A stretch of 13,246 bases of DNA from Bacteroidetes bacterium UBA4408. GTDB lineage: Bacteria; Bacteroidota; Bacteroidia; UBA4408. The DNA lies in NCBI GenBank assembly GCA_002389785.1, contig DGQS01000084.1, positions 1-13,246 of the forward strand, given 5' to 3'. The notes below the pieces were generated by a model. The model did not search any database, had not been told where the DNA came from, and was given only the letters and a program-made list of their open reading frames with translations. Of the stretch, positions 7,405 through 13,246 are shown one piece after another. The position numbers and the translations under genes were made by a program. Positions within the stretch are counted from its first letter, which is position 1. Each line of letters begins with the position of its first letter.

Positions 7405-9450
7405 ATGATACAACAACAGTTGAAATGGGAGGCCTTTCTCTTTCTACTATTTCTGCTCGTTGTTTGCTCTTCTTGTTCAAATCAACACTCGTTTGTTGTA
7501 AGTGATGTTCAGTTTTTAACCAATTATTCTTCGTACAAAGACCAAGACACACTTGCTATTCAAGTGGATCTTCAGGACGCCGTTTTAAATGGTATTGAAA
7601 TACCAACGGTGCGACAAACAAAAAATGGATTTTTCAACTTTAAATTCACAATTAAAAACACCTCTTCTTTTCCTCAGCGTTTTTATTATAAGATTTATTA
7701 TCAAAACGAAAGCTATAAGTTTGAAGAAACCCAACGTTTTGCAGATGAAAATTTTTACGGCAGTTGGCTAGATGCAAATGTGACCTTTTTGCCAACAACC
7801 GAGCTGCTTCCCGGCGCTGAAGAATTGGTTGTAGATAGTTTTAAAATCGTTGGAAACCCTCGAAATGAATTAAGTTGCTTAGGTAATGACCCGGCTAAAT
7901 TTATTTTAAACACTCCATTTATTGAAAAAAAAAAGAACGATATACGCCGTATTCCTGAATGGATGGAACAGGTAAAGGAAAAGGCTAAAGCTAAAAAAAT
8001 ACCCTTAGATGAAGAGCTTTATCAAAATGCATTGTGGCTTATAAACGATGAAATGCAGCGCGAAAAAACTTACAACAATCGCTGGAAAAGAAATCCACGA
8101 ATGGGTAATTATCGTATTGTATTAGTTATTACCGCAGGAAAAGATTTAGCAAAAATTCCATTTGCAGTTCAGAGCATAAACAGTAAAAATGATTCCGGAA
8201 AATTTGTTAACCCTTTTTCCTTTTTTATTCCAAAAAACACTATACAATTAACCGAAACTCAAATTGTCAACGCTCCAGTTTTGCAGGTTAAAACCCGTTT
8301 CGATTTTTCAAAAGGAATTTACGAAGATGTTTTTAAAATGGGGAAATCTGACTATTCAAAAACCGCCTATTGCAGCACATGCGGAGATGCTGACAGTCTT
8401 TACAAATATGCACAGTTTACACAGTATTTTCACTACGTAAATAAAGATTTTTTGTTGAGAAACATTCCAATTAAAGCCGATGTTGTTGCTCAAAATATTA
8501 GCCGAAACGATTATGCAAGCTGGTTAAAACAATATGATAAAAGCAATAAGCTTATTAAAAACTATGTTTGCACAACTGATTTTCCTTGCAAAACAATTAA
8601 AGTAGACCAACAAAACAAAAAATTGGTTTTAATAAATCCAGCCTCTCCGGAGGGAGAGTTCCGTAAGGAACATGTTGGTGTAAATACCCGAATTGGTTTT
8701 ACGTATGGGAAATTTATCGCCAAATTAAAGTTTCCTAAACAACTCAGCAAAGACAATGTTTGGAATGGTCTTACAAATGCATTTTGGCTGCTGTTTCAAG
8801 GAGATGGCGAATGGAATAAACGCCGAATTTGTGAGGCTGATATTGGTTATATCGAAAAACACTTACCCGACGTTGAGTCTTCATTAAGTAAAAGTAAAAA
8901 ATCCATTTGCTATTCAGAAATAGATTTTGAGTTAATAAAAGAAACACCTTATTGGCCAAAAACTTCCTACAAAAACAGCAATACAACTTTTAAAACAGAA
9001 GATGGTACAGCCAACCAAAACATTATGGTGTGTTGCACCAATTGGGACATGGCTTGCCACATGCCAAAAAAGTTTGACATTGGTGCACGCAATGTTACGG
9101 TGGATGGAAACACCTATTTGTTTCACCGCTGGGATCATTTTTACAAAGCACTTACTGCAAAAATTCCAGTGGAGCATGATGAAATTTATGCGAATGACTA
9201 TTATTATTTTGAAATTGAATGGCTGCCACAACGCATTGTTTGGAAAATTGGAAGCGAAAAAAACAAGCTAAAAACAATTTGTGTTATGACCGATGAGTTT
9301 ACCAGTATTCCCAACAATCAAATGGTGATGGTATTTACGCAAGAATGGCACAATCAGGAATGGTGGCCAACTGCTCCTTTTAAGCAAAATTTTATTCCCT
9401 ATCCCGCCAAGGATATAGTTGGCGAAATATTAGATGTTGAAGTAGAGTAA
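7405..9450 (+). CDS. lipoprotein with N-terminal beta domain and C-terminal GH16-like glucanase/lectin domain
   Basis: This 681-residue protein begins with a signal peptide ending in VCSSC; C24 is the most likely lipidated residue. Residues about 25-300 form a beta-rich domain (for example FNFKFTIKNTSSFPQRFYYKIYY at 77-99, and MGNYRIVLVIT at 233-243). It is interrupted at 180-215 by a charged helical motif with WMEQVKEKAKAKKIP. Residues about 380-681 match the GH16 concanavalin-like fold. These include GKFIAKLKFP (435-444), NAFWLLFQ (458-465), the catalytic-type motif EIDFE at 505-509 (nucleophile E505, D507, acid/base E509, the ExDxE form), then YYYFEIEWLPQRIVWKIG (599-616). Cysteines are many for a Bacteroidota lipoprotein, with CSTC at 323-326 and others around the active-site region. 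It likely cleaves, remodels or binds the polysaccharide handled by the downstream MBOAT/SGNH proteins, as AlgL or BcsZ do in other loci. One base separates it from the MBOAT gene. True activity and linkage are not known. Confidence 0.83.
   Translation: MIQQQLKWEAFLFLLFLLVVCSSCSNQHSFVVSDVQFLTNYSSYKDQDTLAIQVDLQDAVLNGIEIPTVRQTKNGFFNFKFTIKNTSSFPQRFYYKIYYQNESYKFEETQRFADENFYGSWLDANVTFLPTTELLPGAEELVVDSFKIVGNPRNELSCLGNDPAKFILNTPFIEKKKNDIRRIPEWMEQVKEKAKAKKIPLDEELYQNALWLINDEMQREKTYNNRWKRNPRMGNYRIVLVITAGKDLAKIPFAVQSINSKNDSGKFVNPFSFFIPKNTIQLTETQIVNAPVLQVKTRFDFSKGIYEDVFKMGKSDYSKTAYCSTCGDADSLYKYAQFTQYFHYVNKDFLLRNIPIKADVVAQNISRNDYASWLKQYDKSNKLIKNYVCTTDFPCKTIKVDQQNKKLVLINPASPEGEFRKEHVGVNTRIGFTYGKFIAKLKFPKQLSKDNVWNGLTNAFWLLFQGDGEWNKRRICEADIGYIEKHLPDVESSLSKSKKSICYSEIDFELIKETPYWPKTSYKNSNTTFKTEDGTANQNIMVCCTNWDMACHMPKKFDIGARNVTVDGNTYLFHRWDHFYKALTAKIPVEHDEIYANDYYYFEIEWLPQRIVWKIGSEKNKLKTICVMTDEFTSIPNNQMVMVFTQEWHNQEWWPTAPFKQNFIPYPAKDIVGEILDVEVE
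7957..8046 (+). repeat. protein-level motif copy in the GH16 lipoprotein (residues 185-214)
   Basis: This codes for E-WMEQVKEKAKAKKIP-LDEELYQNALWLIN (residues 185-214), a predicted helix-turn-helix placed inside a loop of the N-terminal beta domain. The same pattern, W-x3-V-K-x-K-A-x4-I-[SP]-x4-[QE]-[LI], occurs in the C-terminus of the SGNH protein encoded at 10883-12502. The match is at amino-acid level only; the DNA is not repeated. Confidence 0.6.
8643..8671 (+). repeat. two adjacent GC-rich hairpins within the GH16 lipoprotein gene
   Basis: CTCTCC, loop GGAG, GGAGAG (8643-8658) is followed at once by GTTCC, loop GTAA, GGAAC (8658-8671). Both stems are perfect. The stretch is clearly GC-richer than the surrounding gene and encodes the segment ASPEGEFRKEH. 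It could be a small palindromic repeat element inserted in frame, or simply chance base composition. Confidence 0.35.
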
Positions 9451-9451
9451 G

Positions 9452-10879
9452 ATGGTATTTAGCAGCGTAATTTTTCTTCTGTATTTTTTACCGGCATTTT
9501 TACTGCTCTACTTTATTACGCCTGCCAAACTCAAAAATCTGGTCATCCTTTTTAGCAGTATTTTCTTTTATGCTTGGGGTGCTCCGCTATTTATTTTTGT
9601 CATACTCGGCACAACTACACTCGACTTCTTTTTGGTTCGAATCATGCACCATTCTGCCGATGATAAAAAACGAAAGTTCTTTTTAGTGCTTTCTCTTTGT
9701 CTTAATTTGGGCTTACTTTTTTATTTTAAATATTGCAATTTTTTTGTTGATAATTTCAATGTGCTTTTGCATGTATTAGGCGTAAGCGGGGTGAAATGGA
9801 CAGCGGTAGTATTGCCGATTGGTATCTCATTTTACACATTCGAGAGTTTAACTTACGCGATTGATGTATACAGACGTGTTCACAAACCACTTTCTAATTT
9901 CTGGAATTATCAGATGTACATTATTTTGTTTCCAAAACTTATTGCCGGACCCATTGTTCGATACCACGAAATATCGGATCAGGTAAGCGATCGTTCTGCC
10001 AATTATACCATTGATAATATACTCGCCGGCTTTTATCGTTTTTGTATTGGCTTGGGAAAAAAGGTATTTATAGCAAATGTGATGGCCGCAAAAGCCGACC
10101 TTGTTTTTTCGTCAGACCTTGCAACAATCACCGCCGGAACAGCTTGGTTGGGGGCACTCGCTTATACTTTTCAAATTTATTTTGACTTTTCAGGATACTC
10201 CGATATGGCCATTGGTTTGGGAAAGATGATGGGTTTTAAATTTCCTGAAAATTTTAACAATCCTTACACCTCACAAAGCATAACCGAGTTTTGGCGACGC
10301 TGGCATATGACATTGGGCAACTGGATGCGCAACTATTTGTACATTCCCTTGGGTGGTAGTAAAGTTGAATCCAAGTCTCGTTTGTATTTTAATTTGTGGT
10401 TTGTGTTTTTGGCCTCCGGGTTTTGGCACGGTGCTGCTTGGACTTTTATAATCTGGGGTATTTATCATGGCATTTGGCTGGTGCTCGAACGTGCCTTTTT
10501 GCTTAAAATCTATCAAAAAATTGGGCCAATTGCCTCTACCCTTTTGTGTTTTGTTTTGGTGCTAATTGGTTGGGTTTTCTTTAGAGCCAATTCTTTTTCA
10601 TTCGCACTTGGAATGGTAAAAAAAATGGGCAACTTTAATTTCTACATCGATGGGGCATTGCTCGATACACAGTTTTTGTTTTTTGCTGCACTGGCAATTC
10701 TCTTTTCTTTTTTTACAGCATTTTCTACGGGTCAAAAAATTCAGCAAAAAGTGTATTCCAGCAGTTTTAGTATTTTAGGAAATGTAGGCATGACAATCGC
10801 ATCGCTACTTTTGTTTACACTTTGCGTTGCAGCAATTACCTCAAGTAACTTTAATCCTTTTATTTATTTCAGATTCTAG
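9452..10879 (+). CDS. AlgI-like MBOAT O-acyltransferase (copy 1)
   Basis: This 475-residue integral membrane protein is an AlgI-type MBOAT enzyme, which moves an acyl (usually acetyl) group across the inner membrane for O-acylation of an exported polysaccharide. It opens with MVFSSVIFLLYFLP and has about eleven hydrophobic segments. Family blocks are LPIGISFYTFESLTYAIDVY (121-140), FPKLIAGPIVRYHE (160-173), FDFSGYSDMAIG (244-255), FWRRWHMTLGNWMRNYLYIP (280-299), SGFWHGAAW (322-330) with the conserved His at 326, IYHG (337-340, H339) and the terminal NPFIYFRF. All catalytic signatures are intact and the length is normal. It lies 1 base after the GH16 lipoprotein gene and 3 bases before the SGNH gene, so the three are surely co-transcribed. 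A second close paralogue begins at 12515. I give no gene symbol because the substrate is unknown. Confidence 0.95.
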   Translation: MVFSSVIFLLYFLPAFLLLYFITPAKLKNLVILFSSIFFYAWGAPLFIFVILGTTTLDFFLVRIMHHSADDKKRKFFLVLSLCLNLGLLFYFKYCNFFVDNFNVLLHVLGVSGVKWTAVVLPIGISFYTFESLTYAIDVYRRVHKPLSNFWNYQMYIILFPKLIAGPIVRYHEISDQVSDRSANYTIDNILAGFYRFCIGLGKKVFIANVMAAKADLVFSSDLATITAGTAWLGALAYTFQIYFDFSGYSDMAIGLGKMMGFKFPENFNNPYTSQSITEFWRRWHMTLGNWMRNYLYIPLGGSKVESKSRLYFNLWFVFLASGFWHGAAWTFIIWGIYHGIWLVLERAFLLKIYQKIGPIASTLLCFVLVLIGWVFFRANSFSFALGMVKKMGNFNFYIDGALLDTQFLFFAALAILFSFFTAFSTGQKIQQKVYSSSFSILGNVGMTIASLLLFTLCVAAITSSNFNPFIYFRF

Positions 10880-10882
10880 AAA

Positions 10883-12502
10883 ATGAAAAAAGCGATTTTG
10901 TATGCATTGTATTTTTCGATTTTAGGACTGCTGTTTCTACCGCATTTGCTGAAACGAAAAAACATACTTACATCAGAAGAACTAAAAGGAAAATTTGAGG
11001 TATTCAATAAGCCGCTGCGAACTTTGTCTACTATAAAATCTGGTGAATATCAGGAAAAGTTCAATGCTTATGTTGACCATAATTTTGGTGGGCGCACATT
11101 TTTAATACGAACGTTAAATCAACTCAAATTTTTTCTTTTTCATCAAAGCGACGCTCCCGGGGTGGTGGTTGGAAAATACAATTATTTGTATCTAAGCAGC
11201 TATACCAATAATTATATGGGGCTTAATTTCGTTGGCTTTGAGAAGATTGATGAAACTGTTAAAAAGCTGAAGCAAATTCAAGACTCGCTTAAAAAACTTG
11301 ACGTTGATTTACTCATTGTTTTTGCGCCAGGAAAAGCTTCCTTTTACAATGAGTTTTTGCCCGAATACATGAATCGTCAAAAAAAGCAATTCAATAATCA
11401 CAGTGTGTATTCTGCTGCTTTTATCAAATACGGTGTTAATTACATCGATTTAAACTCCTGGTTTCTGGCACAAAAAAGAAGCTCTCGATATGCCTTGTAT
11501 CCTGAGTTGGGAGTACATTATACTCCCCATGGAACCTTTTTAAGTACCGATACAATTGTTCGGTATGTTGAAAAAAAACGCAACATTGACTTGCCGGATG
11601 TGAGCAAATACACCGTTTACTTAAGTGATAGTTTACGAGAGCAAGAACACGATGTTGAAGAGCTGATGAATCTTCAACAAGCCATGTTTCATCAACCGGT
11701 TCCTTATTTTAAACTTGAAACTCAAAAAAACGACAATCAGGTTAAACCTGATTTGCTCGCAATTGGCGACAGTTATTGGTGGCAGATAACCGGACTCGAT
11801 TTGCCCAATCGCTTTTTTAAACGTGATGTGTATTGGTATTACAATAACAGTGTTTATATAAATAATGTCAAACAAGAAAAAGCTGTTGGCGGTTTGCACT
11901 ACGGCGATGAAATTCTTGGGCGCGATGTGGTTGTGATCATGGCTTCAGAAGCAACCTATGATTTGTTTCCTTATGGCTTTATTGAAAAAGCATTTCCGGT
12001 GTTTTGCATGAACCGCGATCAAAAGAGCGAAATGCTTAAAAAACAAGCAAAAAACGACAGTAATTGGATGGCGGATGTTAAACAAAAAGCTGTAAAGAAT
12101 AATATCTCTGAAGAAGCTCAATTGATGAAAGATATTGAATACGTCATAAACACCGACCTCACAGCTTACAAGGCTCCAAAACAATTTATTGATTCGGTGG
12201 TGCACGGCTATCGAAACATAATCGTGAATAATGCCGAATGGTATGCTGCAGTGAAAAAAAAGGCCGCCGAAAAATATATTTCTGTAGCGGAGCAAATCGA
12301 CTTAGATGCGGTGTACGGATATGGAATGGACTATGGAACAGAAGAGGCAATCGAAAAAATGAATCAAATCAAAACTGAAATTCGCAAAAACAATCAGCAA
12401 CTTCTTGAAATTTCAAACCGTGCTACACAAACAAATTGTTCCTTTAACGAGGCTATGGCTTGGGAAATTAAACGTTTGTATGATTTGCAAAAAGGAAAAT
12501 AG
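10883..12502 (+). CDS. AlgJ/AlgX-like SGNH-fold O-acetylation protein with C-terminal helical repeats
   Basis: This 539-residue protein has one N-terminal membrane anchor (residues 4-22) and should face the periplasm. The N-terminal half follows the AlgJ/AlgX/DltD-like pattern: VDHNFGGRTFLIRTLNQLKFF (64-84 region), GVVVGKYNYLYL (93-104), VFAPGKASFYNEFLPEY (146-162), YPELGVHYTPHG (206-217) and the block I motif LLAIGDSYWW (291-300), with S297 as candidate nucleophile and H212 as candidate base. In AlgX the histidine is preceded two residues earlier by Asp (DxHW); here that place is Gly210. Residues about 385-539 go beyond the usual domain and are helical and charged, with two clear and one weak copy of a 30-residue motif. 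Sitting between two MBOAT genes, it probably receives acetyl groups from the membrane partner and transfers them to the polysaccharide. Family call is confident; catalytic competence is less certain. Confidence 0.88.
   Translation: MKKAILYALYFSILGLLFLPHLLKRKNILTSEELKGKFEVFNKPLRTLSTIKSGEYQEKFNAYVDHNFGGRTFLIRTLNQLKFFLFHQSDAPGVVVGKYNYLYLSSYTNNYMGLNFVGFEKIDETVKKLKQIQDSLKKLDVDLLIVFAPGKASFYNEFLPEYMNRQKKQFNNHSVYSAAFIKYGVNYIDLNSWFLAQKRSSRYALYPELGVHYTPHGTFLSTDTIVRYVEKKRNIDLPDVSKYTVYLSDSLREQEHDVEELMNLQQAMFHQPVPYFKLETQKNDNQVKPDLLAIGDSYWWQITGLDLPNRFFKRDVYWYYNNSVYINNVKQEKAVGGLHYGDEILGRDVVVIMASEATYDLFPYGFIEKAFPVFCMNRDQKSEMLKKQAKNDSNWMADVKQKAVKNNISEEAQLMKDIEYVINTDLTAYKAPKQFIDSVVHGYRNIIVNNAEWYAAVKKKAAEKYISVAEQIDLDAVYGYGMDYGTEEAIEKMNQIKTEIRKNNQQLLEISNRATQTNCSFNEAMAWEIKRLYDLQKGK
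11735..11753 (+). repeat. perfect 19-base inverted repeat inside the SGNH gene
   Basis: AATCAGGTT, single A, AACCTGATT: nine bases on each side match exactly. It lies in the coding segment for NQVKPDL just ahead of the GDS motif. No regulator site is known to me for this sequence, and chance occurrence is plausible in a window of this size. Confidence 0.4.
12062..12484 (+). repeat. two clear and one weak protein-level motif copies at the C-terminus of the SGNH protein
   Basis: Copy A (residues 394-423, 12062-12151) has NWMADVKQKAVKNNIS. Copy B (452-480, 12236-12322) has EWYAAVKKKAAEKYIS and continues to an LDAVYGY. Copy C (about 506-534, 12398-12484) has LLEISNRATQTNCS and lacks the Trp. Shared positions are W, V four residues before a conserved A, and I/C-S five and six residues after it. 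Each copy is followed by a second predicted helix. The DNA of the copies has diverged, so these are old duplications. Confidence 0.6.
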
Positions 12503-12514
12503 ACATAAAAAACG

Positions 12515-13246
12515 ATGGTATTCAGTAGCAGTATTTTTCTTCTTTATTTTTTACCCTTGTTTTTTATTGGTTATTATTTACTGCCGGTAAAATTTAAAAA
12601 CATTTTCTTACTTTTTTCCAGTGTTTTCTTTTACAGTTGGGGAGCTCCAAAATTCATATTTGTAATCATTGGAACCACTATACTGGATTTTTTCCTGGTT
12701 CGTAAAATGTATTATGCAGAAAAAAAATGGCAGCAAAAACTATTTCTTGTGCTCTCCCTGAGTATGAACCTTGGGCTGTTGTTTTACTTTAAATACTTTA
12801 ATTTTTTTATCGAAAACTGGAATGAGGTATTGTATGCAACCGGTTTTGAAGAGTGGGATTGGACAAAATTGCTTCTCCCAATTGGAATTTCCTTTTACAC
12901 CTTCGAAACTGTAACTTATGTAGTTGATGTATACCGAAGGGTTCATGCACCATTGAAGAATTTTTGGGACTATCAACTCTACATTATTCTGTTTCCGAAA
13001 CTCATAGCAGGACCCATTATTCGCTTTCATGAAATTGCCGACCAAATTACAGATCGATCTCAAAACGACACAGCCTCATTTAAACTCAGTGGGTTGATTC
13101 GTTTCGTGTTGGGTTTATCAAAAAAAGTGCTCATTGCAAATGTGATGGGTGCTTATGCCGATCAGGTTTTTGCGCTAAACAGCAACGACCTTTCTTCGTT
13201 TGGTGCATGGTTAGGAATTTTAGCATATACCTTTCAAATATATTTC
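12515..13246 (+). CDS. AlgI-like MBOAT O-acyltransferase (copy 2), 3' end outside window
   Basis: The gene starts with an ATG at 12515, 12 bases after the SGNH gene, and is open to the window end (244 codons). Its product is a close paralogue of the MBOAT at 9452-10879, matching at more than half of positions by eye. Both start MVFSS-x-IFLLYFLP, and copy 2 continues with FFYSWGAPKFIFVI, GLLFYFKYFNFF, LPIGISFYTFETVTYVVDVY, FPKLIAGPIIRFHE and LAYTFQIYF at the cut. The catalytic WRRWH and FWHG histidine blocks would lie beyond the edge, so activity cannot be judged. No disruption is seen in the present part. A second MBOAT directly after the SGNH protein suggests either a second acetylation site on the glycan or a second acceptor; a further SGNH gene may follow outside the window. 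Confidence 0.93.
   Translation, partial: MVFSSSIFLLYFLPLFFIGYYLLPVKFKNIFLLFSSVFFYSWGAPKFIFVIIGTTILDFFLVRKMYYAEKKWQQKLFLVLSLSMNLGLLFYFKYFNFFIENWNEVLYATGFEEWDWTKLLLPIGISFYTFETVTYVVDVYRRVHAPLKNFWDYQLYIILFPKLIAGPIIRFHEIADQITDRSQNDTASFKLSGLIRFVLGLSKKVLIANVMGAYADQVFALNSNDLSSFGAWLGILAYTFQIYF

Noticed and set aside
12740..13063. Minus-strand open frame opposite the second MBOAT
   Set aside because: It is antisense to a well-supported gene and resembles nothing I recognise.
9452..13246. The two MBOAT genes as an assembly artefact or recent duplication
   Set aside because: The copies differ throughout in both DNA and protein while keeping the family motifs, so they are old, separately evolving paralogues.
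1..13246. CRISPR arrays, tRNA/rRNA genes, insertion sequences or phage attachment sites
   Set aside because: No direct-repeat spacing, RNA gene consensus, transposase motif or flanking inverted repeats were seen; nearly all bases are assigned to glycan genes.

Overview
The window looks like a chromosomal stretch from a low-GC member of the Bacteroidota. The evidence is the AT-rich sequence, the lack of clear Shine-Dalgarno sites, promoter boxes of the TAnnTTTG type, and the protein families present. It is fully occupied by two divergent gene sets that build and decorate an extracytoplasmic glycan. No RNA genes, insertion sequences, CRISPR arrays or phage genes were seen. No gap between genes exceeds 170 bases.

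Left half, minus strand, read from about 7234 down to 1. The order is: a large membrane glycosyltransferase of GT-C type (601 aa); a GT2 enzyme of the dolichyl-phosphate-mannose-synthase type; two tandem paralogous small lipoproteins with a probable carbohydrate-binding jelly-roll fold; a second GT-C-like membrane protein (690 aa, GTG start); a second, divergent GT2 enzyme; and the N-terminal 210 residues of a STELLO-family (DUF288) glycosyltransferase that runs off the left edge. The last genes are packed with 0 to 18 bases between them, so they are probably one transcript. The likely logic is that the GT2 enzymes charge a polyprenyl phosphate with sugar at the cytoplasmic face and the GT-C enzymes use that lipid-linked sugar on the periplasmic side. 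The acceptor is not visible from this sequence.

Right half, plus strand, from 7405 to the right edge. The order is: a 681-residue lipoprotein with a C-terminal GH16-type glucanase domain (EIDFE motif); an AlgI-like MBOAT O-acyltransferase; an AlgJ/AlgX-like SGNH protein; and a second AlgI-like MBOAT cut by the window end. Gaps are 1, 3 and 12 bases. This resembles the O-acetylation part of alginate or acetylated-cellulose loci, with a glycan-cleaving or glycan-binding lipoprotein in place of AlgL or BcsZ.

The two halves are separated by 170 bases (7235-7404) holding back-to-back promoters, which suggests joint expression. The two most striking points are protein-level. First, a motif of about 30 residues (W-x3-V-K-x-K-A-x4-I-[SP]) occurs once inside the GH16 lipoprotein and two to three times at the C-terminus of the SGNH protein, suggesting a shared docking or assembly element. 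Second, the C-terminal domain of the 601-aa GT-C protein appears to share its fold and key positions with the two free lipoproteins. Together these suggest a poorly described glycan assembly and O-acetylation system, but its product is unknown from this sequence alone.
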